A stretch of 64,000 nt of DNA, from NCBI RefSeq assembly GCF_014649955.1, contig NZ_BMUA01000005.1, positions 186,001 to 250,000 of the forward strand, read 5' to 3'. A program made the translations under genes and the position numbers. Every line of letters starts with the position of its first letter. The stretch's first letter is position 1. The stretch is from Streptomyces violascens. Lineage in GTDB: Bacteria; Actinomycetota; Actinomycetes; Streptomycetales; Streptomycetaceae. Below the pieces are notes generated by a model. That model was not told the DNA's origin and made no database searches. It worked only from the letters and a program-made list of their open reading frames with translations. This document shows positions 53,008-61,977 of the stretch, in pieces.

Positions 53008-53035
53008 TTCTCCTTGGACCTGCCTGGCGAGCCGT

Positions 53036-53200
53036 CGTCGAGCAGGACGAGAAGCGCGTGACCAAGGGGTTCGGGTCGTTCTTGCGCCAGGCGAAGGCGA
53101 CTCGCGTGCGGGCGGTGCCGGGTTCGATCCTGCGGAAGGCGACGCCTTCGAGACGGATGCGCCGGATGCTCTCCAGGGCGAGCGACGACGAGGAAAGCGT
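53036..53200 (-). pseudogene. C-terminal remnant of a second LysR regulator
   Basis: Read leftward, the frame gives SSSLALESIRRIRLEGVAFR, then RIEPGTARTRVAFAWRKNDP and NPLVTRFS. This is the standard end of a LysR substrate-binding domain (pattern PESVRRL..GVxYRPL....AWRxDDPSPLV). Nothing N-terminal is present upstream and the frame runs on into noise. It occupies most of the 332-base gap 53008-53339. Confidence 0.55.
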
Positions 53201-53339
53201 CCTGGACGGGCCGCTGCGGATATGGCGGCACGCCGCGAAGTGCGGGCTCGGGCTGTGCGGAGTGTCCGTCGTCATTTACTGAGGGGAGGCGGGCGGGGTT
53301 CCTGGCGCGGTTGACGGCGGCTCTCCGGTTTCCGGTCGC

Positions 53340-54221
53340 TCACGGCGCGTCAACCAGGTGCGGCCGGAGGTGGTCGTAGGCCCATGCCGCGAGGGTGGTC
53401 GGGGTGGTTGTCCGGATCGTGCGGCTCTGTTCGGGGGTGAAGTTCTCGCGCAGCCCGGTCGACATTCCGAGCATCGCTTCGACCGTCGCGTCGGACATTC
53501 CGGCCCGGCGGAGCTGTGCGCGCATGGCGTCGTCCGTGATCTGCTCGGCCCCGATCTTGCGGCCGGTGGCGGCGGTGAGGATGTCGGCCACCTGATGCCA
53601 CGTCAGGTCGGCGGGTCCGTGGACCGCCTGGACGCAGTGTCCGGACCAGGCGGGGGACAGGAGACGGGTGGCGGCCACCTCGGCGATGTCGCGGGGGGCC
53701 ACCCAGGCCATGGGCTGGTCCAGCGGGAGGATCACCTGGACAACTCCGGCTCGCAGAGCGGGGAGTTGGGGTTCGAGGTTGGTGAAGAAGTAGCCGCAGC
53801 GCAGGTGGGTGACGTCGATGTCCAGGTCGTCCAGAGCCGTCTCGGTGTGAGCCAGGCCGTCGATCTCCCCGGCACCGTGACGTTTCTCGGCTCCGATGCT
53901 GCTCTGGAAGACGACCCGGCCGATCCGGTTCTCGGTGACGGCGCGGACCACGCTGCCGGTGGCGCGGGCGCAGTCGGCGAGAGGGTCCTCGCTGTCGCTG
54001 GTCGGGTTCACCCAGTACAGGGCGTCGATGCCGTCGGTGGCGGCCACCACCGATTCGGCGTCGTACTGGTCGGCCCGCACCGCATCCACGTGGTGGCGGA
54101 CCTCGGGAGCCAGCCGGTCGGGGTGGCGCAACAGGACGCGTGGGCGGATCCCGGCGCGGATCAGTGTGGCGACGACGTGGTGGCCCACGTTGCCGGTCGG
54201 CGTCGTGACAGCGATCTGCAT
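53340..54221 (-). CDS. NmrA/SDR-a family NAD(P)-binding protein
   Basis: The ATG at 54221 follows AAGGAGAGG and gives 293 residues. The NmrA-type loop is TTPTGNVGHHVVATLIRAG, followed by VVFQSSIGAEKRHGAG and the typical PMAWVAPRDIAEVAATRLL and LTWHQVADILTAATGRKIG. These atypical SDRs act as NAD(P)H sensors or quinone/aldehyde reductases. It is divergent from a WYL-domain regulator 90 bases away, the usual arrangement for regulator and target. Confidence 0.9.
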   Translation of the reverse strand: MQIAVTTPTGNVGHHVVATLIRAGIRPRVLLRHPDRLAPEVRHHVDAVRADQYDAESVVAATDGIDALYWVNPTSDSEDPLADCARATGSVVRAVTENRIGRVVFQSSIGAEKRHGAGEIDGLAHTETALDDLDIDVTHLRCGYFFTNLEPQLPALRAGVVQVILPLDQPMAWVAPRDIAEVAATRLLSPAWSGHCVQAVHGPADLTWHQVADILTAATGRKIGAEQITDDAMRAQLRRAGMSDATVEAMLGMSTGLRENFTPEQSRTIRTTTPTTLAAWAYDHLRPHLVDAP

Positions 54222-54311
54222 GGCTTCCCTCTCCTTCTGCGACTGCATTCAGGCTCAGGCTAGGAGCAGAGGCGGCCCGAAGTTGTCCTCCTTTGGGGGA
54301 AGGCTGAACCC

Positions 54312-55052
54312 ATGGACCTCGACCCGACGCTCAGGACTCTGACCATGCTGACCCTGCTGCAATCCGGGGGCGAGTGGACGGCCGCCGACCTGGCCGAACG
54401 GCTCGGCGCGAGCATCCGTACCGTACGGCGTGACGCCCAGCGGCTCCGTCGGCTCGGGTACACCGTCGAGGCCCGCCCGGGGCCGGGCAGTGCCTATCGG
54501 CTGAGCCCCGGAGTCAAGGTGCCGCCGATGCTGTTCAGTGCCGACGAGATCACCGCGCTGGTGGCCGGGCTGCATCTGATCCGCGCCTGGCTCCCCGACG
54601 ACGCGGTCGCACCGAGCGCGCTGCTCAAGCTCGACCAGATTCTGCCCCGCCCGCTGCGCCGGCGCGCGGCGGCCACCGATCTCGCCACCGAGGTGCTGCA
54701 GCAGCCCGGCGCCGTGGTCGCGGCGGCCACCGTCGGGGTGATCGCGGACGCGGTGGCGGCCGACGGCCGGCTCCGGTTCCGGTACGTCGACCAGCACGGC
54801 AGGCCGTCGACCCGTCTGGTCGAGCCGCACCGCCACTGCCTGCGCGCCGGGCAGTGGTACCTGGTGGCCTTCGACGTCGACCGGGACGACTGGCGCCTCT
54901 TCCGGCTTGACCGGATCAGCGGCATCTCTTCGGTGGCGGGCGCCCATCGGCCCCACGAATTCCCCGATGAGTCCATCGAACACTGGTTGACCACCGACTT
55001 CGGCCGGGCCGTCGGGCGCCGGTCACCTGCTGCTCCCGAGTCGGCCGGGTGA
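54312..55052 (+). CDS. WYL domain (YafY/DeoR-type) transcriptional regulator
   Basis: The 246-residue protein has an N-terminal HTH_11 (MLTLLQSGGEWTAADLAERL, GASIRTVRRDAQRLRRLGY) and a WYL domain ~130-215 (LVEPHRHCLRAGQWYLVAFD, DWRLFRLDRISG). WYL domains bind nucleotides or other small ligands. The start follows GAAGGCTGAACCC. It is divergent from the NmrA gene and probably controls it. It is a single gene followed by 110 bases before the ANTAR protein. Confidence 0.93.
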   Translation: MDLDPTLRTLTMLTLLQSGGEWTAADLAERLGASIRTVRRDAQRLRRLGYTVEARPGPGSAYRLSPGVKVPPMLFSADEITALVAGLHLIRAWLPDDAVAPSALLKLDQILPRPLRRRAAATDLATEVLQQPGAVVAAATVGVIADAVAADGRLRFRYVDQHGRPSTRLVEPHRHCLRAGQWYLVAFDVDRDDWRLFRLDRISGISSVAGAHRPHEFPDESIEHWLTTDFGRAVGRRSPAAPESAG

Positions 55053-55162
55053 GGTGAACGGGCTTATTCTGTCGCCCTGTTGTGTGGGGATTATGGTGAT
55101 GCGGCTCGCCTCAACGACCTGGGGGCCGAGTCGTGGGACAGCGAGTGCGGGAGCAGGCGCGA

Positions 55163-56035
55163 ATGACCGATGTGCTCGGCGGAACCGGGACGGAAGAGGA
55201 CGGTACGGCGGAGGAGGCGGAGCGGCTCCGCAGGGAGATCCGGGATCTGCGCGCGCAGGTACGGACGCGGCCACTGATCGCCCAGGCCCAGGGGCTGCTG
55301 ACGGAGCGATACCGACTGCGCGGGGCCGAGGTGGCGTTCGCGTTGATGCAGCAGGCTTCGCAGCGCTTCAACATCAAACTCCGTACCGTGGCCGAGGCCG
55401 TGATCGCCGTGCCCCGCCCGGACACGGACCAGAGGCTGTGGTTCCCGGGCCGCACCCGGCGCAGCGCCCCGCCGCTGGACACGCTGGGGATGGACGGCGC
55501 CGACCATGCCCATCACAGCGAGGTCCTGGGCGCGGTCCTGACGCAGGCGCTGGCCATCACCAGCGCGTCCATGGGCAACGTCCAGCTCGCCGACCGCGCC
55601 GGGCGAGTCCTGCGGATGGAGAAACACACCGGCCTGAGCGACGAGTTCGTCGACTTCTTCGCCGTCGTCGGCGACCGGGGAACGTCCTGCGCACAGGCCG
55701 CCGCGGACGTCGCGCAGACCACGGTGCGCGATGTCGCCACCGACCCCGTCTTCACCCCGCAAGCGAGGGAGGCGATCCTCAAGGCGGGCAGCCGCGCCTG
55801 TCACAGCATCCCCCTCGCCACCTCCGACGGGACCTGTGTGGGCATGGTCTCCGCCCACCTGGACCGCCCCATCCAGGGCCTGCACCTGGCTCAGCTCGCG
55901 GCCCTGGAGCAGACCGGCCGGCAGGCCGGCGCGTGGCTGTCCTGGCACGAGCGCACCATCGTGCTGGACGCGCTTGAGTACCTGCACGCCACCGCCCGGG
56001 ACCCCGCCGCCACACCCCCTGCGCGCCGCCGCTGA
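55163..56035 (+). CDS. ANTAR and GAF domain protein, ANTAR first
   Basis: From the ATG at 55163 the product is 290 residues; a GTG at 55133 adds ten. An acidic coiled coil leads into an ANTAR-type helix bundle (LIAQAQGLLTERYRLRGAEV, AFALMQQASQRFNIKLRTVA, ~38-85). A GAF domain follows at ~115-270 (GNVQLADRAGRVLRMEKHTG, RDVATDPVFTP). ANTAR domains bind RNA and act in antitermination. Most ANTAR-GAF proteins put GAF first; here the order is reversed. Confidence 0.88.
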   Translation: MTDVLGGTGTEEDGTAEEAERLRREIRDLRAQVRTRPLIAQAQGLLTERYRLRGAEVAFALMQQASQRFNIKLRTVAEAVIAVPRPDTDQRLWFPGRTRRSAPPLDTLGMDGADHAHHSEVLGAVLTQALAITSASMGNVQLADRAGRVLRMEKHTGLSDEFVDFFAVVGDRGTSCAQAAADVAQTTVRDVATDPVFTPQAREAILKAGSRACHSIPLATSDGTCVGMVSAHLDRPIQGLHLAQLAALEQTGRQAGAWLSWHERTIVLDALEYLHATARDPAATPPARRR

Positions 56036-56056
56036 GGGGATGGGCGCCGCCCGCGC

Positions 56057-57046
56057 TCACGCAGCGCTCTGCGAGCCGTGCAGGGCCGAGCGGCCGTTGT
56101 GCCAGGCGGTGAGGAGGCGTTCGGCGAGCCTGTCCTCGACGAGGGTGGTGGCGTCCGCGCCGAAGGCGATGTCGGAATCGAGGAAGGGCTCGTCGGCCAG
56201 CAGGCCGACCACGACCTCGTGCCGGACGACCTGTTCGTGGACCGCGTCGGCCTCGACGTGCTCGGCGTAGAAGTGCTCGGCGGCCGGGCCCGCGTTCAAT
56301 CGGCGCATCGCGGCCGCGAGTCGGCGCGATGCGGGGGAAGAGGTGATCTCCACGGCCGCGAAGTGGCCGATCAGGGCCCCTCGCAGGGCGCGGTGCAGGC
56401 CGAAGAGCGACATGAGGTTGACGGCCACGAGGGCCTCGGCCGGCGCCCGGTCGAGGTAGCGGCCGTAGCGGGCGTCCAGGCCGAGATCGCCCATCAGGTC
56501 CGCGAAGAGCCGCGCGTGGATGCGTTCGGCGCGCCCCGCACCGAACTCGTCGTACTCGACGGCCACCATCGCCGCCTTGGCGCGCCCGCGCAGCCGGGGG
56601 ACGACCCACAGATGGGGGTCGGCCTCCTTGAGGTGGTAGAGCGAGCGGAGCATCACGTACTCCCGCAGCTGCCACAACTCCCCGTCGCGGGCCAGGTGGT
56701 GGCTCACGCTGCCGGTGTGGTCGACCGGTTCGACGAGCAACTCGTCCAGCGCGTGTTCCGCGGTGCGGTCGCCGGGTGCGTCGGCCCTCAGGGCGGTCAG
56801 GAAGGTGTTCTCCAGGCCCTGGCGTACGGCGAGCAGGGCCGGGTGCCATTCGAGGGCGTCGGCCACGCTCTCGAAGCCGCGGTAGTGCAGTTCGTACAGC
56901 ACATACAGGGCGAGGTGCAGGTCGCCGCCGTACGGATCGGCGGCGCGGGTGGCGTCGGAGCCCGGAAGGTCTTCGCCCGGGCCATGACGCAGCGCGGCGA
57001 TCACGGTCCGTGACAGGGGGCCGCGCGGGGCCGGCAGGACGGTCAC
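56057..57046 (-). CDS. Iron-containing redox enzyme (heme-oxygenase-like, HDO family)
   Basis: The 329-residue protein starts at a GTG overlapping the CDGSH gene's stop (GTGA). It is all-helical with YVLYELHYRGF near the N-terminus and probable di-iron ligands in AAMVAVEYDEFGAGRAERIH and HFYAEHVEADAVHEQVVRHE. These fit the heme-oxygenase-like di-metal oxidase superfamily, whose members include decarboxylating and N-oxygenating enzymes of natural-product pathways. Substrate unknown. Coupling to a CDGSH Fe-S protein suggests a dedicated electron donor. Confidence 0.88.
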   Translation of the reverse strand: MTVLPAPRGPLSRTVIAALRHGPGEDLPGSDATRAADPYGGDLHLALYVLYELHYRGFESVADALEWHPALLAVRQGLENTFLTALRADAPGDRTAEHALDELLVEPVDHTGSVSHHLARDGELWQLREYVMLRSLYHLKEADPHLWVVPRLRGRAKAAMVAVEYDEFGAGRAERIHARLFADLMGDLGLDARYGRYLDRAPAEALVAVNLMSLFGLHRALRGALIGHFAAVEITSSPASRRLAAAMRRLNAGPAAEHFYAEHVEADAVHEQVVRHEVVVGLLADEPFLDSDIAFGADATTLVEDRLAERLLTAWHNGRSALHGSQSAA

Positions 57047-57285
57047 GGCGTGTCCTTCGTGGCGTCGGCGTCCCGGGTGCGTCGGCGGTGGCTCGTGTCG
57101 CACCAGGGCGGGGTGCGGGTGCGCCGACAGGCGCAGACGGCGACGACGAAGCGGTCCGAACGCGCGACGGTGCCGTCGGCTGCCGTCACCTCGACGGGGC
57201 CCTCGACCAGCACGGGGCCCTCCGGGTCGACCGTGACACGGCGCGCGCGGCCGGGCCGGGGCTGCTGTTCAGGAGTGTTCGGCAC
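57043..57285 (-). CDS. CDGSH iron-sulfur domain protein
   Basis: The 80-residue protein carries the 2Fe-2S signature CACRRTRTPPWCDTSH, with the three Cys and one His ligand arrangement of the CDGSH family. Residues 20-45 form the usual beta-strands (GPVLVEGPVEVTAADGTVAR). It overlaps the methyltransferase upstream by 17 bases and the iron enzyme downstream by a GTGA junction. It is a likely small electron carrier for that enzyme. Confidence 0.93.
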   Translation of the reverse strand: MPNTPEQQPRPGRARRVTVDPEGPVLVEGPVEVTAADGTVARSDRFVVAVCACRRTRTPPWCDTSHRRRTRDADATKDTP

Positions 57286-57964
57286 GGATCACCACCAGCT
57301 CTTCCATCGTGTCGTCGGGGCCGATCAGGCGCCGGGCGCGCAGCCAGTCCAGGCGCGAGCGAAGGACCGGGCCGTAGGGGATGACGGCCCGGTCGGTCAC
57401 CCTCGCCCGCATACCGGCCGCCTCCAGCATCTCCAGAGTCGCTTCGGTGCCGCTCAGCGCGGACTGGACCAGGAGCAGCACCCCGTGCGGGCGGAGCAGC
57501 GCCGGGGCGGTCCTGCCCATCCGGTCCAGCACGTGGCGCCCGTCGCTCCCGGCGTCCCAGGCGCGTGCGGCGCCCCGGCCGGGCGGCAGGGGGCGCGGGG
57601 CGGGTACGTAGGGAGGGTTGCTGAGAATCAGGTCGAATCGGCGCCCGGCGAGGTCTTCGACGCTGCCCCGGAGGGCGCTGATCCGGAGCCCCGCGCGCCA
57701 TGCGTTGATCCGGGTGCTCCACACCGCCGGGCGGGAGACGTCCAGCGCGGTCACCCGGGCGCCCAGGTGGGCCGCGTACAGGGCCAGGGCGCCGCTGCCG
57801 GTTCCGATGTCCAGCACGTCCAGGCCGGACAGCGCGCCCTCGCGGCGCAGTGCCCCGGCGAGGAGCCGGGTGTCGGCCTGCGGGGCGTACACGCCGGGCA
57901 GCCGCCACAGCCGGTCCGGTGCCAGGCGTGCCAGGGGTGCGTCTGGGGTGATCAAACGCGCCAT
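57269..57964 (-). CDS. HemK2/MTQ2-type class I methyltransferase
   Basis: The ATG at 57964 gives 231 residues. The SAM motif is VLDIGTGSGALALYAAHLGA and the amide-methylating motif is LILSNPPYVPAP, the NPPY of HemK/PrmC-type enzymes. The N-terminal PrmC helical domain is absent, as in HemK2 proteins. Target could be a Gln on a protein or a small molecule. It is first in an overlapping three-gene operon with CDGSH and the heme-oxygenase-like enzyme. Confidence 0.9.
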   Translation of the reverse strand: MARLITPDAPLARLAPDRLWRLPGVYAPQADTRLLAGALRREGALSGLDVLDIGTGSGALALYAAHLGARVTALDVSRPAVWSTRINAWRAGLRISALRGSVEDLAGRRFDLILSNPPYVPAPRPLPPGRGAARAWDAGSDGRHVLDRMGRTAPALLRPHGVLLLVQSALSGTEATLEMLEAAGMRARVTDRAVIPYGPVLRSRLDWLRARRLIGPDDTMEELVVIRAEHS

Positions 57965-58257
57965 GTCCGGCCTCGCTGAGCGGCTTGATGAAGCAGTTGC
58001 CGTAGGGGAGGAGTCGGAGTCCTCCACCACCAGCGTTCCTCGCTTTGTGCCCTGCGTCCATTCGAGTCATTACGGTGTGTCCACCGTGGCGGCTTCGTAC
58101 GGTGACCGCACCCATGGGGTGGACATACAGCGGTCCCGCACATCCGGGAGAGGAGTGGATGCGCGGGACCGCAAGCCCGGGCCAGGCCGGGGGAACCTGG
58201 CCCTGAGGGGGCTTGGGATCCGAGTGCCCCCGACCCGCCGTCCCATGCATGTGACTT
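57965..58257. other. Intergenic region before the methyltransferase operon
   Basis: I see no gene in this interval. It must hold the leftward promoter of the methyltransferase/CDGSH/iron-enzyme operon. The sequence near 58068-58135 is less G+C-rich than its surroundings and is the likely place. Confidence 0.4.
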
Positions 58258-58291
58258 GCCCGACTTCCGTTCCCCTGCACGGAAGTCGGGC
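58258..58291 (-). terminator. Hairpin terminator after phr
   Basis: GCCCGACTTCCGT and ACGGAAGTCGGGC form a perfect 13-bp stem with an eight-base loop, 27 bases beyond the photolyase stop in its direction of transcription. Confidence 0.85.
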
Positions 58292-58317
58292 GCAGTGAGC
58301 CTGCTCGCGGCCGCGCC

Positions 58318-59676
58318 TCAGATGCCGCGCGCCTGCTCGAAGCGGGCACGCCCCTCGACGAGGTCCACGACAGGGTCCGGGTAGTCGAGTCCGGCCCGGT
58401 CCGCCGGCTTCAGCTTCCAGGGTTCATGGAGGAACTTCCGCTCCAGGCCCGCGAGTTCGGGCACCCATCGGGTCACGTACCTGCCGTGCGGATCGAAGCG
58501 CTTGCCCTGGACCACCGGGTTGAGGACCCGGTTGGGCCGGGTGTCCGTGCCGGTCCCGGCCACCCACTGCCAGTTGAGCTGGTTGTTGGCGATGTCGCCG
58601 TCGACCAGCAGGTCCAGGAAGTGGCGGGCGCCGGTCCGCCAGTCCGCGTACAGAGTCTTGGTGAGAAAGCTCGCCACCAGCATCCTGCCCCGGTTGTGCA
58701 TCCATCCTTCGTGGGCGAGCTGCCGCATCGCGGCATCCACCAGCGGATAGCCGGTGCGCCCCTCGCGCCAGGCGGCGATCTCCCGTTCGTCGTCGCGCCA
58801 CCGGTCGCCGCGCGGCCGGTAGTCCTCGTGCGCCGATTCCGGACGGGCCGCGAGCACCTGGTGGTGGAAGTCCCGCCAGGCCAGCTGCCGGACGAACGCC
58901 TGCGCGCCCGGGGAGCCCTTGTGCCGGGCCAGATGGACGAGTTCGGCGGCGGACAACGCGCCGAAGTGGAGGAACGGCGAGAGCCGGGACGTGGCGTCTC
59001 CCGCCAGATCGTCGTGCCCGTCCTCGTACCCGGCGATGCCGCCGGCGAGCCACCGCCGAAGCCGCCGCCTGCCCGCCGTCTCCCCTCCCTCCATGACGCC
59101 GGGCGACACCCCGCCCACGTCGGCGCGCCGGGGCAGGGTGCCGGGCGCCACATCGGGCACGGAGACCTTCCGCGGCGCGGCCACCACATCCCGTACGCCC
59201 GCGTCGGCCCAGCGCCGGAAGTACGGCGTGAACACCGCGTAGTGGTCGCTGCCCGCCGGGGTGACGACGCCGGGCGCCAGCGCGGTCACCACCGAGTCGT
59301 GCACCGACAGGGTGCGGCCGATCCGCTCCAGTGCCGCGCGCAGCCGCCCTTCGCGGCGCGCGGCGTACCGGCTGACGCCGCCTGCGAGGTGCACCCGATC
59401 GGCCCCCACCGACGTCGCGAGGGCACAGACCTGCTCCACCACATCGCCGGTACGCACCACCAGATGCCCGCCGCGCGCCCGCAGGCCGGCGTCCAGGTCG
59501 GTCAGGCAGTCGGCCAGGAACGCCCGCCGGTTCGGGGCGTTGAACCCGGCCGCCCGCACCCCGTCGTCGTCCACGAACAGCGGGAGGACCTGATCGGCCC
59601 CGCGCACCGCGCAGGACAGCACGGGATTGTCATGCAACCGCAGATCGGACGTGAACAGGGCTACGGAGACCGTCAC
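58318..59676 (-). CDS. phr: Deoxyribodipyrimidine photolyase
   Basis: The 452-residue protein starts at a GTG behind GAGGAG. The N-terminal antenna domain begins ALFTSDLRLHDNPVLS and the FAD domain shows the class I signatures SRLSPFLHFGALSAAEL, FVRQLAWRDFHHQVL, MRQLAHEGWMHNRGRMLVAS and DWRTGARHFLDLLVDGDIAN. The Trp-rich electron chain (NQLNWQWVAG) is intact. It repairs cyclobutane pyrimidine dimers using light. It has its own terminator and is divergent from a transketolase gene. Confidence 0.96.
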   Translation of the reverse strand: MTVSVALFTSDLRLHDNPVLSCAVRGADQVLPLFVDDDGVRAAGFNAPNRRAFLADCLTDLDAGLRARGGHLVVRTGDVVEQVCALATSVGADRVHLAGGVSRYAARREGRLRAALERIGRTLSVHDSVVTALAPGVVTPAGSDHYAVFTPYFRRWADAGVRDVVAAPRKVSVPDVAPGTLPRRADVGGVSPGVMEGGETAGRRRLRRWLAGGIAGYEDGHDDLAGDATSRLSPFLHFGALSAAELVHLARHKGSPGAQAFVRQLAWRDFHHQVLAARPESAHEDYRPRGDRWRDDEREIAAWREGRTGYPLVDAAMRQLAHEGWMHNRGRMLVASFLTKTLYADWRTGARHFLDLLVDGDIANNQLNWQWVAGTGTDTRPNRVLNPVVQGKRFDPHGRYVTRWVPELAGLERKFLHEPWKLKPADRAGLDYPDPVVDLVEGRARFEQARGI

Positions 59677-59992
59677 TCGGTCGACTCCTCGTGTCGTACG
59701 TCATTCATGGGGCCGGGCGGAACCAGGCCGGTCCGATCCTCCTGGACGGCGGCCACCGCGGCGGTGATCCGGCGTGGGCGTGGCGCAAGGCGGGCCGGTC
59801 GCCGATACGCCGATCCGGCTGGCAGCAGTACGTGACCGTTTGGGTTCGGACCTCGGGGGATACCCGACGCGATGAGCGGTCTCCGGCCCGCCTGGCCGCC
59901 GGAGGCGCGCCCGGGTGGCAGGATCCGCCACCCGCTGATCCCGGCCGGGCCCCACCGGCCCGCCGGACGGGCCGTCGAGCGCAAGGAGTGAC
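59677..59992. other. Divergent promoter region phr/transketolase
   Basis: No supported gene in these 316 bases. It should contain both promoters. A GTTT...GGGGATAC stretch near 59838-59862 weakly resembles a SigB-type promoter facing the transketolase gene, but the -10 element is one base off GGGTAC/T. Confidence 0.4.
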
Positions 59993-61846
59993 ATGCCACG
60001 CGAAGCCGCCCGTGAACTCGCCGATCTGGGCCAGCAGTTGAGGGTGGACGCGGTGCGCGCGGCCGCCGCTGCGGACTCGGGTCATCCGACGTCCTCGATG
60101 TCCGCCGCGGACCTGGCGGCGGTTCTGCTCGCCCGCCATCTGCACTACGACTTCGACGATCCGGACCACCCCGGGAACGACCGGCTGATCCTGTCCAAGG
60201 GCCACGCCTCGCCGCTGCTGTACGCGATGTACCGGGCGGCGGGCGTCGTCGACGACGCGGAACTCCTGACGTTCCGCCGCCGCGACAGCCGCCTGGAGGG
60301 GCACCCCACGCCACGGCTGCCCTGGGTGGACGTGGCGACGGGCTCACTCGGGCAGGGGCTGCCGGTCGGGGTCGGCATGGCGCTCGCGGGCAAGCGGCTC
60401 GAAAACGCGCCGTACCGGGTGTGGGTGCTGTCCGGCGACAGCGAGATGGCCGAGGGGTCGGTCTGGGAGGCCGCCGAGCACGCGGCGTACGAGCACCTGG
60501 ACAACCTGACGCTGATCATCGACGTGAACCGGCTGGGCCAGCGCGGGCCGACCCGGCACGGCTGGGACCTCGACGCGTACGCCCGGCGCCTCGCCGCCTT
60601 CGGCTGGCACACCATCGAGGTCGACGGACACGACGTCGAGGCGGTGGACGCGGCGTTCGCCGAGGCGTCGGCCACGCGCTCGCAGCCCACCGCCGTCATC
60701 GCCCGCACCCGCAAGGGCCGGGGCGTGGCACAGGTCGAGGACCGGGAAGGGCAGCACGGCAAGCCGCTGCCGGACGCGGATGCCGCCATCGAGGAACTCG
60801 GCGGCCCCCGCTTCGTCCGCGTCGAGGTCTCCCCGCCGCCCGCGGCCCCGGCCCGGCGGCACCCGGCCGGCGGACCGCCGGAGCTGCCGCGCTTCGAGGC
60901 AGGTGACTCGGTGGCCACCCGCGACGCCTACGGGCAGGCACTGGCCGCGCTCGGCTCGGCGCGCGAGGACGTGGTGGCGCTCGACGGTGAGGTGGGCGAC
61001 TCCACGCGCACCGAGTTCTTCGCCAAGGCCCACCCCGAGCGGTACTTCGAGTGCTACATCGCCGAGCAGCAGCTCGTCGCGGCAGCGGTGGGCCTCCAGG
61101 CCCGCGGCTACGTCCCCTTCGCCGCGTCGTTCGCGGCCTTCCTGACCCGCGCGCACGACTTCGTACGGATGGCCGCCGTGAGCCGGGCCGGCATCAACCT
61201 CGTCGGCTCGCACGCCGGGGTCGCGATCGGCCAGGATGGCCCGTCGCAGATGGGCCTGGAGGACCTGGCGATGTTCCGGGCCGTGCACGGCAGCACTGTT
61301 CTCTACCCGTGCGACGCCAACCAGACGGCTCAACTGGTCGCAGAAATGGCCGAGTTGACCGGGGTGCGCTATCTGCGCACCAGCCGGGGCGGCACTCCCG
61401 TCATCTACGGCCCTGACGAGGAGTTCCGGCCGGGCGGCTCCAAGGTGCTCCGCTCCACAGGACGGGACCGGGTGACGGTCGTCGCGGCGGGCGTCACGGT
61501 CCACGAGGCGCTGCGCGCGGCCGAGCTCCTGGACCGGGAGGGCATCGACGTACGGATCATCGACCTGTACTCGGTGAAGCCGGTCGACGCGGAGACACTC
61601 CGGGAGGCGGCGGAGGCCACGGGGTGCCTCGTCACGGTCGAGGACCACCGGGTGCAGGGCGGGATCGGCGACGCGGTGGCCGAGGCCTTCGCGGACGGCC
61701 GCCCGGTGCCGCGCCTGGTCCGCCTCGGCGTCCAGCACATGCCGGCCTCGGCGAGCCCCGAGGATCAGCTGCACCTGGCGGGCATCGACGCCGAGTCGAT
61801 CGCGGCGGCGGTACGGCTCCTGGTGGAACGCGCGGTCGTGCGATGA
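59993..61846 (+). CDS. Transketolase
   Basis: The 617-residue protein starts at an ATG behind AAGGAG. The N-terminal ThDP module has SGHPTSSMSAADLAA, GNDRLILSKGHASPLLYAM, the SLGQGLPVGVGMA helix and the ThDP motif GDSEMAEGSVWEAAEHA to DVNRLGQRG. The Pyr domain has CYIAEQQLVAAAVGLQARGY with the catalytic Glu, and a C-terminal transketolase fold ends it. It is shorter than the usual ~670 residues, resembling animal-type transketolase more than TktA. It could supply pentose phosphates alongside the xylose genes. Confidence 0.93.
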   Translation: MPREAARELADLGQQLRVDAVRAAAAADSGHPTSSMSAADLAAVLLARHLHYDFDDPDHPGNDRLILSKGHASPLLYAMYRAAGVVDDAELLTFRRRDSRLEGHPTPRLPWVDVATGSLGQGLPVGVGMALAGKRLENAPYRVWVLSGDSEMAEGSVWEAAEHAAYEHLDNLTLIIDVNRLGQRGPTRHGWDLDAYARRLAAFGWHTIEVDGHDVEAVDAAFAEASATRSQPTAVIARTRKGRGVAQVEDREGQHGKPLPDADAAIEELGGPRFVRVEVSPPPAAPARRHPAGGPPELPRFEAGDSVATRDAYGQALAALGSAREDVVALDGEVGDSTRTEFFAKAHPERYFECYIAEQQLVAAAVGLQARGYVPFAASFAAFLTRAHDFVRMAAVSRAGINLVGSHAGVAIGQDGPSQMGLEDLAMFRAVHGSTVLYPCDANQTAQLVAEMAELTGVRYLRTSRGGTPVIYGPDEEFRPGGSKVLRSTGRDRVTVVAAGVTVHEALRAAELLDREGIDVRIIDLYSVKPVDAETLREAAEATGCLVTVEDHRVQGGIGDAVAEAFADGRPVPRLVRLGVQHMPASASPEDQLHLAGIDAESIAAAVRLLVERAVVR

Positions 61847-61977
61847 GCGCCGGGTCGCGCGTTCCGGTATCCGTGGGCCGTGCGACTCCCCGACGCGCAC
61901 ACGTTCGACCGCGCCGAATCTGGGCAGAAGCCCCACCACATCCGTAACCACGGGCAAAACCTCAGGGGGTCTCAAAC

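Noticed and set aside
53100..53135. tRNA-like GGTTCGATCC
   Set aside because: The flanking bases do not form a T-stem and no acceptor or anticodon arms fit. It lies inside the LysR remnant.
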